A DNA stretch of 53,364 nt from Rhodobacteraceae bacterium WD3A24 (GTDB taxonomy: Bacteria > Pseudomonadota > Alphaproteobacteria > Rhodobacterales > Rhodobacteraceae): assembly GCA_002967695.1 (NCBI GenBank), contig PUHN01000020.1, positions 1-53,364 on the forward strand, written 5' to 3'. A program made the position numbers and the translations under genes. Numbering within the stretch: the stretch's first letter is position 1; every line of letters begins with the position of its first letter. Of this stretch, positions 16,285 through 24,371 are shown piece by piece. The notes under the pieces were generated by a model. That model was given only the letters and a program-made list of their open reading frames with translations, made no database searches and was not told the origin of the DNA.

Positions 16285-18306
16285 TCAGACCAGCCGGCGC
16301 GGAATCGTCTCGTCCCAGTCCTCTTCATGGACAAGGCGGCCCGTCTCCCATGCGCGCAGGCGCGCGCGGATGACGAAGTTCTCCGGCGTGGCCCAGAATT
16401 CGGTGTCGCTCAGGGTGCGTATGTGCCAGTCGCCGCGGCTGAATTCGTGGGTCCAGCTTATCCGGTTGCGCGGCGAATGATGATCGTGATCGTCGAACTC
16501 GTAAATCTCGCGCCCCTCACTGGTGATCGTCAGCCCCTGGGCCGGAATGGCGGATGTCCCCTGGTGTTCGAGGATCTCGACCCGAAACCGGCCGGTGGAG
16601 CGATCCTCGACGACCTGCCATTCATAGGCCGGCGGCTGATCGGTGACGAGTTCGAGCGGCGTCGCCGCGCGCGGCGGGCCGAAGCGGGGCTGCGGCTGGT
16701 CCGCCTCGCGGCGCGCCGGCAGGCCGAAACGGCACCGCGCCGGGTAGACGGTCATCGTCACCGCCTCGGGGGCGGGCCAGCACAGCGGGAAGTAGTTGGT
16801 CGACAGGCTCAGGCGAATCCGGTGTCCCGCCCGGAAGGTCTGGGCGACATGCTTGAAGGGCACCTGCACGGTGTAGATTTCACCGGGCGTGAGTGCCTCG
16901 GGCGTCTCGTGGCTGTCGCGGTGGGTGAGGTTGAGCAGGCCGTAGCTGACCCGTGTGGCGGCGCCGTTGGGCGCGACATCGACCAGCCGCGCCGCCACCA
17001 GCGCGACGGGGCGGTCGACACTGAAACACAGCGTGAGGTCGGGATCGCCGGCCATCTCGAACGGCTCCGCCAGCGGCGCGGTCTCGAAGACGAGGCTGCC
17101 GGCATCGTCGCGGCGCTGATCGACCGGCAGATCGCCGGGATTTGCGTAGGAGCACCACTTGCCACCGCCCAGACCGACCCAGAGCGGCGAGGCGATGGTC
17201 AGCGCCGCGTCGGGCAGGTCGTCGTCCTCCTCCGGCGCGAGCCGGCCGTCGCTGCCCAGCGCGAAGGCGGTGCGGGCGATGTTGGGCGAGGGCCAGGCGG
17301 GCTCGGTGATCCAGCGGCCCTCGCGATGCGTGTAATAGCCTTGCGGGCGGGCGTGATCCTGCATGTAGAGCGTCAACTGCGGCTCATCCATGATGCCGTT
17401 CTCGTCACCCTTCAGCCAGCGATCCCACCAGCGCAGCTCCTCTCCGAGCCAGTCGATCGCCGGGCCCGGCTCGCCCAGATGCGGATAGCGATGCGCCCAC
17501 GGTCCCACGATGCCCTTGCGCGGCCCGGCGAGATTTTCCATCAGCCGGAACACCGTGCGGCAGTAGCCATCGGCCCAGCCGCTGACCGCATAGACGGGAA
17601 TCTGCACCGCCGCGTAATCCTCGCAGATCGAGCCGTGCTTCCAGAAGTCGTCGCGGGTCTGGTGTTCCAGCCAGTTCTTCAGCCACAGCCCGCTGCCCTT
17701 GAGCCGCTTCATCCACATGTCGCGCCAGCGATCGCCCACATGGGTGGGATCGGGCGGCAGGCTGTTGATGCCGAACATCACCGCGGCCCATGAAAGCTGG
17801 TCGATCAGCATCGTCCCGCCCATGTAATGGACGTCGTCGGCATAGCGGTCGTCGGTCGAACAGATGGTCACGATCGCCTTGAGCGCGGGCGGCTGAAGCG
17901 CGGCGATCTGAAGCCCGTTGAACCCGCCCCAGGAAATGCCGACCATGCCGACATTGCCGTCGCACCAGGGCTGGTCGGCGATCCAGGAGATCACCTCGCG
18001 GCCGTCCTCGAGCTCGCGCGGGAGATACTCGTCGGGCATCACGCCCTCGGACTCGCCGGTGCCGCGCAGATCGACGCGCACATAGGCATAGCCGCGCGCC
18101 GACATGTAGCGCGCGCGCGGAAAGTCGCGCTCGAGCGTCTTGTCGTTCTTGCGATAGGGGATGTATTCGAAGATCGCCGGGACAGGGGCGTCTTCGGCCC
18201 CTTCCGGCATCCAGATGCGCGCCGCAAGGCGGCAGCCGTCGGTCATCGTGATCTCGGTGTGTTCGATCTCGGTGACGGGGATTGGCTGTTCGTGTTCGAT
18301 TTCCAT
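16285..18306 (-). CDS. CocE/NonD family hydrolase (X-Pro dipeptidyl-peptidase S15 type), copy 1
   Basis: A 673-residue cytoplasmic alpha/beta hydrolase; no signal peptide. Nucleophile Ser125 lies in GISWGG, acid Asp246 in SGWADGY, and His272 in GPWAHRYPH; the C-terminal half is the beta-sandwich typical of CocE and X-prolyl dipeptidyl peptidases. This family cleaves esters or amides, including N-terminal dipeptides; the substrate here is not readable. It is a clear paralogue of the protein at 28561 (shared DDRY-DDVHYMGG and DETIPR/DETVPR ends). Start at 18306 is behind AAGGGTGAG. It lies downstream of an ATP-grasp ligase, which suggests that the pair makes and breaks the same bond. Confidence 0.9.
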   Translation of the reverse strand: MEIEHEQPIPVTEIEHTEITMTDGCRLAARIWMPEGAEDAPVPAIFEYIPYRKNDKTLERDFPRARYMSARGYAYVRVDLRGTGESEGVMPDEYLPRELEDGREVISWIADQPWCDGNVGMVGISWGGFNGLQIAALQPPALKAIVTICSTDDRYADDVHYMGGTMLIDQLSWAAVMFGINSLPPDPTHVGDRWRDMWMKRLKGSGLWLKNWLEHQTRDDFWKHGSICEDYAAVQIPVYAVSGWADGYCRTVFRLMENLAGPRKGIVGPWAHRYPHLGEPGPAIDWLGEELRWWDRWLKGDENGIMDEPQLTLYMQDHARPQGYYTHREGRWITEPAWPSPNIARTAFALGSDGRLAPEEDDDLPDAALTIASPLWVGLGGGKWCSYANPGDLPVDQRRDDAGSLVFETAPLAEPFEMAGDPDLTLCFSVDRPVALVAARLVDVAPNGAATRVSYGLLNLTHRDSHETPEALTPGEIYTVQVPFKHVAQTFRAGHRIRLSLSTNYFPLCWPAPEAVTMTVYPARCRFGLPARREADQPQPRFGPPRAATPLELVTDQPPAYEWQVVEDRSTGRFRVEILEHQGTSAIPAQGLTITSEGREIYEFDDHDHHSPRNRISWTHEFSRGDWHIRTLSDTEFWATPENFVIRARLRAWETGRLVHEEDWDETIPRRLV

Positions 18307-18359
18307 AACGCGCGACTCACCCTTGGCGCGCCGGGCGCGCCTGCTGCATTCCGTGTTCT

Positions 18360-18386
18360 GCTCCGGCCATAACCCTAAACCGGAGC
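18360..18386. promoter_or_regulatory. Inverted repeat upstream of CocE copy 1
   Basis: Perfect 7-base arms GCTCCGG (18360-18366) and CCGGAGC (18380-18386) enclose 13 AT-richer bases, in the 127-base gap between ATP-grasp 1 and CocE copy 1. It may be an operator for a separate CocE promoter. A further GC hairpin sits at 18325-18341 just before the ribosome site. Confidence 0.3.
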
Positions 18387-18394
18387 GTGCGCAT

Positions 18395-18426
18395 CCGAAA
18401 AGCAGAGCGCGCCCGCGCGGGCGCGC
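18395..18426 (-). terminator. Likely terminator after ATP-grasp ligase 1
   Basis: A perfect 20-base palindrome at 18407-18426 (GCGCGCCC-GCGC-GGGCGCGC) begins 7 bases beyond the ATP-grasp stop. Reading the minus strand it is followed by TCTGCTTTT, a short T-run. This would end or weaken the cphB-cphA-ligase transcript before CocE copy 1. Confidence 0.5.
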
Positions 18427-18433
18427 GAGGGCG

Positions 18434-19732
18434 CTACTCCACGATGTCGGTGAATTCGAAATCGAGCCTCTTGAGCGCCTGCTCGTAGTTCCACAAGAGC
18501 TTGGACTGCTTGCCCGCGCCCATCCAGAGGCTGGCGATGGCGTAGCTGTAGGCATCCTGCTCGGGCAACTCGGACAGCTGCATGCCCTCGCGGACCTGCG
18601 GCGCGATCCGGGTGCCGGGCAGCCGCTCCTGCACCGCGGCGATCTCCTCGGCCGTGGGCACGCGCGTCACCGTGGCGTCACGGAAGAAGACCCGATAGAA
18701 GAACTCGGCTGCGACGCGGCTGTCGCCCTCGCCATGCGGCAGGTCGGGCGCGCGGCCGAGCCCGAGATCGACCGTCACCTGCTGGTGGCTGACACCGTCG
18801 ACCATCTCGAACAGGTCGCAATGCGATTGCGCGATGCGCGTATTGATCTCCAGCAGCCAGATGCGGTCCTGGATCTCGTCCCAGAAGAACTCGATGTTGA
18901 AGGCCGCGTCGTCATAACCGATATGCGACATGATCGTCCTGGTGATCTCGCTCATGCGGTTCTGGACGCGCTTGGGCAGGGTCGAGGGATAGAGGTAGTA
19001 GAAGAAGCTGAGAACCTGCGGGTAGCGGATGGAGTCCACCACCCCGTAGGGCACCACCTCGCCGTTCTGGACATAGCCCTCGAGCGTGCATTGCCGCCCG
19101 CCGATGACCTGTTCGGCCATGCAGTGGCCGCCATCGACGGCGCGGATCTCGGCGGGCAGGTCGGCCTGGCCCAGGACGTGGTTGAACGGCTCGGATATCT
19201 GGTCGATCTCGGCGCGGAACTTCTCGATCGCGTAGTCGAAGTCCTCGGGGCTGTCGATGCGAAAGCCCAGCCGCGAGCCCGACGACTTGATCGGCTTGAC
19301 GAAGAAGGGAAAGGCCAGGCCCTCCTTGCCGATCTTCGACAGCGCGTCGTCATCGAAGGGGTCGAAGCTGGCAAAGAGCGGGATGTTGTCGGGGATCACC
19401 TCGCGCATCACCGAGCGGCTCCAGAACTTGTGCTCGCATTTCAGCAGGCTTTCCAGCGATGTCTGGCGCGTGCCGAATTTCCGGCACAGGATCGGCAGCA
19501 TGGTCGAGACCGGGAAGTCGATATATCCGACGATGGCGTCGATCGAGCCGTCGAAGGCGTTGAGTTGCGCCTCGGCCTCGTCGAGCATCGCGGGGATATC
19601 GAATTCCTGCGTCTCCGAGACGCGCTCGGGCGCGATCAGCCCGTGGAATTCGACATCCTCGACACCGCGCAGGCGCTTGAGCCGCTCGTGGTTGAATTCG
19701 TTGAGCCCGATGACAAAGACGTTCCTGGTCAC
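18434..19732 (-). CDS. ATP-grasp carboxylate-amine ligase, copy 1
   Basis: A 432-residue protein with a pre-ATP-grasp N-terminal domain (MTRNVFVIGLNEFN) and an ATP-grasp core: Lys146 in FFVKPIKSSGS for ATP, and the Mg-binding Glu295/Asn297 in LLEINTR. Such enzymes activate a carboxylate as acyl phosphate and join it to an amine. Identity to the protein at 30582 is obvious in blocks (KCEHK-WSR, FDPFDDDA, QCTLEGY, LEIN-R). The start is GTG at 19730-19732 behind CAGGAGGG; no ATG fits. It follows cphA by 50 bases on the same strand. Substrates are unknown; an aspartate- or diaminobutyrate-containing product is an inference from neighbours. Confidence 0.85.
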   Translation of the reverse strand: MTRNVFVIGLNEFNHERLKRLRGVEDVEFHGLIAPERVSETQEFDIPAMLDEAEAQLNAFDGSIDAIVGYIDFPVSTMLPILCRKFGTRQTSLESLLKCEHKFWSRSVMREVIPDNIPLFASFDPFDDDALSKIGKEGLAFPFFVKPIKSSGSRLGFRIDSPEDFDYAIEKFRAEIDQISEPFNHVLGQADLPAEIRAVDGGHCMAEQVIGGRQCTLEGYVQNGEVVPYGVVDSIRYPQVLSFFYYLYPSTLPKRVQNRMSEITRTIMSHIGYDDAAFNIEFFWDEIQDRIWLLEINTRIAQSHCDLFEMVDGVSHQQVTVDLGLGRAPDLPHGEGDSRVAAEFFYRVFFRDATVTRVPTAEEIAAVQERLPGTRIAPQVREGMQLSELPEQDAYSYAIASLWMGAGKQSKLLWNYEQALKRLDFEFTDIVE

Positions 19733-19782
19733 GCCGCGACCCTCCTGATTGTGGTTCCGTGGCGGTGCGGCCTCCGGCCGTC

Positions 19783-22410
19783 TCAGTGGCCGGCAATCGC
19801 CGCCTTGTGGGAAAAGCTGCGGCCCTTGAGCCGTTCGCTCGCCCCCTCGATGTCGTCGATCAGCAGCAGCAGCAGATCGCCCGGAACGGCGCGCGCCATG
19901 GCCAGATCGACGGCCGTGCTCTCCTCGGCGGCGACCGCGACCTCGAAGCCCGCGCCGCCGGCCTTGGCCGCTCCGCTGCGGATCAGCTCGGCCGTCTCGC
20001 CCGGTGCGCGCCCGCGCGCGTCGGTTTCGCAGACATAAAGGATGTCGCTCATCCGGGCGAGCTGGGCGCCCAGCGCGACGAGATCCTCGTCGCGGCGGTT
20101 GCCCGGCGCGCTGGCGACCGCGATGCGTTTCTGCACCGTCAGCGCGTTGACAAGCGGCTCCAGCGCGGTCAGCGCAGGCACGTTGTGGCCGTAGTCGATC
20201 AGGCACTTGACGCCGTCGGCCTCGAAGAAGTTGGTGCGGCCGGGCATCTGCGCCGGGGTGGGGTGGAAGGTCTGCAGCCCGGTGGTGATGTCGCCCAGGC
20301 TCAGGCCGTGGGCGAAGCCTGCCGCCGCGGCGGCCATGGCGTTTTGCACGTTGAAGGCCGCGTGCCCCTCGAAGGCGATGGGCACGTCATTGACCGCGAC
20401 GATCTCCGCCTCGACCCGGCCGCGGCGCATCACGATCGTCCCGTCCTTGACGGTGAAGGTCACACCGTTTCGCGCGGCGTGCTGCTCCAGCGCGGCGTTG
20501 TCGGGGTCCATCGAGAAATAGACGATCTCTCCGCGCGACCAGTAGGTGCCATGCTCCATCACACGGGGGTCGTCGGCATTGAGCACGCTGGTGCCCTCGG
20601 GCTTGACGGCGTCGATGACGACCGTCTTGCAGCGGGCGAGCTCGTCAAGTGTGTGGATGTCGCGCTCGCCCAGATGGTCGCTGGCGATGTTGAGCAGGAT
20701 GCTCACGTCGCAGGCGTCGAAGCCCAGGCCGCGGCGCATGATCCCGCCCCGCGCCACCTCCAGTACCGCATGCTCCACGGTGGGTTCGCGCAGCACGGTC
20801 TGGGCGGCGACGGGGCCGGAATAGTCGCCGCGCATGATCACGTGATTGTCGATCTCGATCGCGCCGGTGCAACCCATGCCGACATGGCGTCCGGCCATGC
20901 GCAGCATATGCGCGACGAGCCGCGTCGTCGTCGTCTTGCCGTTGGTGCCGGTGATCGCGGTGATCGGGATGCGCGCGTCGGTGTCGCCGGGAAACAGCAT
21001 GTCGACGACATGCTTGCCGACGGGGCGGCCGGTGCCGTGGGTGGGCGCGATATGCATGCGAAAGCCGGGACCGGCATTGACCTCGACGACGCCGGCGGAT
21101 TGCTCCTCGAGCGGGCGCGAGAGCGTTTCGGCGAGCAGGTCGATGCCGATGATGTCGAGCCCGATCAGCCGCGCGATGCGCTCGGCGGCGTATTTGACCT
21201 CGGGGTGGACGTCATCGGTCAGGTCGGTCGCCGTCCCGCCGGTCGAGATGTTGGCGGTGGATTTGAGCCACACGATTTCGCCGTCGGGAATGACGCTGTC
21301 CATGCGCAGCCCCGCCTGATCGATGAGCCGCTCGGTCTGCTCGTCCACATGGATCTGGGTGAGCAGGTTCTCGTGGCCCACGCCCCGGCGCGGATCGGCG
21401 TTTTCACGCTCGATCAGTTCGGCAAGCGTCGCCGCGCCGTCGCCGATCACATGGGCAGGGCGGCGGCGCGCGGCGGCAACCAGCTTGCCGTCGATGACCA
21501 GAATCCGGTGATCCTCGCCCCTGATATAGTTCTCGACCATCACCTGATCGTGGCGGGCGCGGGCGGTGTCATACCCTTCGCGCAGCGTGGCGTCGTCGGT
21601 GATGTCCGTGGTCACGCCGCGGCCGTGATTGCCCGACAACGGCTTGGTGACGACCGGAAAGCCGATCCGTTCGGCCGCCGCCTGCGTCTCCTCCCACGAG
21701 GTGCAGATCGCCCCGCGGGGCACCGGAATCCCGGCATCCCCCAGAACCTGCTTTGTCCAGTCCTTGTCGTCGGCGATCGCGTGGCCGATGATCCCGGTCT
21801 GCTCGGTCACGGTGGCCTGAAAGCGGCGCTGATAGGCGCCTTCGCCGAGTTGGGTATAGCTCGTGCCTTCGGTGAGGGGGTAATAGGGGATGTTGCGCGC
21901 CTTGGCGGCCTCGACGATCGCCGCAGTCGAGGGGCCCAGCGCATTGGCGTCGCGCACCGCCTTGAGCCGGTCGATCACCCGCGCCAGATCGACCTTCTCG
22001 CCGTTGTAGAGTTTCTCGACGATGGCCACCGCCTCGCGCCCCGCGGCCAGCCCGCAGGCCTCGTCGCGGTAGCGGTAGATCACGTTGTAGATGCCGGGGT
22101 CGTAGCTGTCGACGGTCTTGCCGTACCCCACCGAAAAACCGATGAGATTCTGCAACTCGATGGCGACATGCTCGACCATGTGGCCGGCATAGGTGCCGTT
22201 GCGCACCCGCTGGAGAAAGCCGCCGGGCTTTCCCACCGAACAGCGATGGTCGTGAATGCTGGGCATCAGCGCCGTGAGCGCCTCCGTGATGCCCGGCACC
22301 TGATCGCTGGGCCGGTCTTCGAGCGCGCCGATGTCGAGGCGCATGTGGATCGCGACGTAGCGGCTGTAGTAGTTAGGCCCCCGCAGCGCCCTCAGTTCGA
22401 GAATCTCCAA
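19783..22410 (-). CDS. cphA: Cyanophycin synthetase
   Basis: An 875-residue enzyme with all three CphA parts: an N domain (AGHMVEHVAIELQ, residues 75-87), an ATP-grasp domain (about 215-470: VVTKPLSGNHGRG, GEDHRILVIDGK, VEVNAGPGF) and a Mur-ligase-like domain with P-loop GTNGKTTTT at 488-496. CphA builds poly-aspartate with a basic amino acid, usually arginine, on each side chain. The start is TTG at 22408-22410 behind GGGGGACC, giving MEILELRALRGPNYYS, the family's usual N-terminus; no ATG fits. It overlaps the cphB end by 38 bases. Which basic amino acid is used here cannot be told by eye; lysine and others are used by some family members. Confidence 0.93.
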   Translation of the reverse strand: MEILELRALRGPNYYSRYVAIHMRLDIGALEDRPSDQVPGITEALTALMPSIHDHRCSVGKPGGFLQRVRNGTYAGHMVEHVAIELQNLIGFSVGYGKTVDSYDPGIYNVIYRYRDEACGLAAGREAVAIVEKLYNGEKVDLARVIDRLKAVRDANALGPSTAAIVEAAKARNIPYYPLTEGTSYTQLGEGAYQRRFQATVTEQTGIIGHAIADDKDWTKQVLGDAGIPVPRGAICTSWEETQAAAERIGFPVVTKPLSGNHGRGVTTDITDDATLREGYDTARARHDQVMVENYIRGEDHRILVIDGKLVAAARRRPAHVIGDGAATLAELIERENADPRRGVGHENLLTQIHVDEQTERLIDQAGLRMDSVIPDGEIVWLKSTANISTGGTATDLTDDVHPEVKYAAERIARLIGLDIIGIDLLAETLSRPLEEQSAGVVEVNAGPGFRMHIAPTHGTGRPVGKHVVDMLFPGDTDARIPITAITGTNGKTTTTRLVAHMLRMAGRHVGMGCTGAIEIDNHVIMRGDYSGPVAAQTVLREPTVEHAVLEVARGGIMRRGLGFDACDVSILLNIASDHLGERDIHTLDELARCKTVVIDAVKPEGTSVLNADDPRVMEHGTYWSRGEIVYFSMDPDNAALEQHAARNGVTFTVKDGTIVMRRGRVEAEIVAVNDVPIAFEGHAAFNVQNAMAAAAAGFAHGLSLGDITTGLQTFHPTPAQMPGRTNFFEADGVKCLIDYGHNVPALTALEPLVNALTVQKRIAVASAPGNRRDEDLVALGAQLARMSDILYVCETDARGRAPGETAELIRSGAAKAGGAGFEVAVAAEESTAVDLAMARAVPGDLLLLLIDDIEGASERLKGRSFSHKAAIAGH

Positions 22411-23263
22411 CAGGTCCCCCTGACTTGAGTGTTTCCATATCCTCTGGACGCAGCACGACGCGGCGGCGCACGTCGTAGCCGTAGCCATTCGTCAGCGCAT
22501 GCATGACGACATTGGCCACCGATATGGCCTCGCCCTCCTCGACATCGGCGACATTCGAGATCGAAAGCGCCGAGCTGTCGACGATGACCACATGCCCCGG
22601 CCCGATCGCCTCCAGGATTTCGCCGCCGTCGAGGATGACACCGGCGTCCTCGCCGATTCCCACGCCCAGCATCTCGGGGTTGGTCGCGCCGACCTCCATC
22701 AGCCGCGTGAACCGCCCGCGTTCGAGGAAGTGGCTGTCGATGATCATGTCATGGACAAAGGCCAGCCCCGCGCTCATGCGCACCGCGCCCTTGCGCAGCG
22801 AGTCGTTCCGGTCGCCGCCGCCATAGATCATCGTTGACGACATGCAGGCCGCCCCGGCGCTGGTGCCGGCGACGACCGCGCCCTCGCCGCGCCGCGTGCG
22901 GATCGCGTCGAGCACATCGGACGCGCCCAGCGTGTTGGTCAGCCGCATCTGGTCGCCGCCGCTCATGAAGATCACGCCGCAGGCGCGGATGTCCGCGACC
23001 CGCGCGGGATCGTTGGCGCCGTCGCGGTCGCGAATGTCGATATGCTCGACGCGCTCGGCGCCGAGGCGCTCGAACACCTGGCGATAGGCGTCGAACACCT
23101 CCTCGGGCACGCCGCTGGCCGTGGTGACCACGCCGACGACGCGGTTGTCAGAGGGGGCGAATGAGAGGACACGGCCGAGAATCTCGGCTTCCGAGGTCTT
23201 GTCTTCCGCGCCGCCGATGGCGATGAGCCGGCCCGTCGCGGCGATTTGTTGCTGAATCTTCAT
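22373..23263 (-). CDS. cphB: Cyanophycinase
   Basis: A 296-residue serine peptidase of family S51 that cuts cyanophycin to beta-Asp-Arg dipeptides. The nucleophile Ser135 sits in VAGTSAGA, with GGAED near the start, FMSGGDQ (99-105) and FLERGRFTRL. No signal peptide, so an intracellular enzyme. Start ATG at 23263 is behind GAGGAAAG. The stop lies inside the start of cphA, so synthesis and breakdown enzymes share one transcript; cphB comes first. Confidence 0.95.
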   Translation of the reverse strand: MKIQQQIAATGRLIAIGGAEDKTSEAEILGRVLSFAPSDNRVVGVVTTASGVPEEVFDAYRQVFERLGAERVEHIDIRDRDGANDPARVADIRACGVIFMSGGDQMRLTNTLGASDVLDAIRTRRGEGAVVAGTSAGAACMSSTMIYGGGDRNDSLRKGAVRMSAGLAFVHDMIIDSHFLERGRFTRLMEVGATNPEMLGVGIGEDAGVILDGGEILEAIGPGHVVIVDSSALSISNVADVEEGEAISVANVVMHALTNGYGYDVRRRVVLRPEDMETLKSGGPVGDSRTEGAAGA

Positions 23264-23313
23264 CTTTCCTCGCGGCGCCCGGTATGGCGGCGCCTTTTCA
23301 TGCATGCCCGACC

Positions 23314-23342
23314 CATATAGCATCCCGGGGGCGGCCTGACAG
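23314..23342 (-). promoter_or_regulatory. Candidate promoter of cphB-cphA-ligase operon
   Basis: On the minus strand CTGTCA (complement of 23337-23342) and TATATG (23314-23319) are 17 bases apart, about 50 bases upstream of the cphB ATG. Both match sigma-70 boxes at four of six positions. Confidence 0.4.
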
Positions 23343-23395
23343 CCCAAACTGCGCCACGACCCGGCGCGATCACCCTCTGTCCAAAGGAGACGCCC

Positions 23396-23437
23396 ATGCC
23401 GAGAGACACCAGCGGCCCCGCCGGGGGCGGCCGATGA
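23396..23437 (+). CDS. Putative 13-codon leader peptide coupled to the isoaspartyl peptidase
   Basis: ATG at 23396 has the best ribosome site of the region (AAAGGAGA at 23383-23390). The frame MPRDTSGPAGGGR ends in TGA at 23435-23437, overlapping the peptidase ATG at 23434 as ATGA. The peptidase start itself has only GGGGCGG upstream. A coupled leader is likely, though no conservation can be shown here. A frameshift joining this start to the peptidase is a less likely alternative. Confidence 0.4.
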   Translation: MPRDTSGPAGGGR

Positions 23438-24363
23438 GCACGGGGTACGCGTTGGCGATTCATGGCGGCGCCGGAACGCTGCCGCACGCGCGGATGACCG
23501 ACGCGGCGGCGGCGGAGTATCACGCGGCGCTGGCCGCGGTGCTCGCGGCGGGCGAGGCGGTCCTGCAGGAGGGTGGCTCGGCGCTCGACGCAGTCACGGC
23601 GGCGGTGTGCGCGCTCGAGGACGCGCCGCTGTTCAATTCCGGGCGCGGCGCGGTCTTCACGGCCGACGGCGCACAGGAGATGGACGCGGCCGTCATGGAG
23701 GGCACCAGCCGGCGCGCCGGGGCCGTCGCCGGGGTGTTCGGTCCGCGCAACCCGGTGCGGCTGGCCCGTGCCGTCATGGAGCGCACCGACCATGTCATGC
23801 TGATCGGGCAGGGCGCGCTGGCGCTGGGGCGCTCGGCCGGGCTGCCTTTCGAGGAGCCCGAGTATTTCTTCACGCAGCCCCGCTGGGACGCCTTGCAAGA
23901 GACGCTCGAGCTTCGGGCGCGCGGCGGCGAGGACGACGATCCCGCCCGCCGCCACGGCACCGTCGGGGCCGTCGCGCGCGACCGCGACGGCCGTCTTGCC
24001 GCGGCGACCTCGACGGGGGGGATGACGGCCAAGGCGCCGGGGCGGGTCGGCGACACCCCGGTGATCGGCGCCGGTACCTTCGCCGATGACGGCAGTTGTG
24101 CCGTCTCGGCCACCGGGTATGGCGAGGTCTTCCTGCGCTGGTCCGCCGCCCACGAGATCAGCGCGCGCATGCGTCTGGCCGGCGCGTCGCTGGAGGAGGC
24201 GGCGCGTCACGTCGTCGAGGTCGATCTCGGCGCCTACCCGGATTCGGGCGGGGTGATCGCGGTGGACGCGGCGGGCAACATCGCCATGCCCTTCAACTGC
24301 GAGGGCATGTATCGCGGCCATGTGCGGACGGGCGCGGCGGCGCAGACGGCGATCTATCGCTGA
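23434..24363 (+). CDS. iaaA: Isoaspartyl peptidase / plant-type L-asparaginase
   Basis: A 309-residue Ntn-hydrolase made as a precursor that cuts itself before Thr176 (RRHGTVGAVARD), the nucleophile of the mature enzyme. Other family blocks: AIHGGAG at 9-14, LFNSGRGAV (66-73), TSTGGMTAK and the glycine loop before it. It hydrolyses beta-aspartyl dipeptides, including beta-Asp-Arg left by cyanophycinase, and asparagine. It diverges from cphB across 170 bases, which fits a shared regulated region. It converges with ask, 8 bases away. Confidence 0.93.
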   Translation: MSTGYALAIHGGAGTLPHARMTDAAAAEYHAALAAVLAAGEAVLQEGGSALDAVTAAVCALEDAPLFNSGRGAVFTADGAQEMDAAVMEGTSRRAGAVAGVFGPRNPVRLARAVMERTDHVMLIGQGALALGRSAGLPFEEPEYFFTQPRWDALQETLELRARGGEDDDPARRHGTVGAVARDRDGRLAAATSTGGMTAKAPGRVGDTPVIGAGTFADDGSCAVSATGYGEVFLRWSAAHEISARMRLAGASLEEAARHVVEVDLGAYPDSGGVIAVDAAGNIAMPFNCEGMYRGHVRTGAAAQTAIYR

Positions 24364-24371
24364 GGCGCCGC

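Noticed and set aside
19759-22428. 889-codon frame opposite cphA
   Set aside because: It mirrors cphA codon for codon with a biased Gly/Arg/His/Asp composition and no motif.
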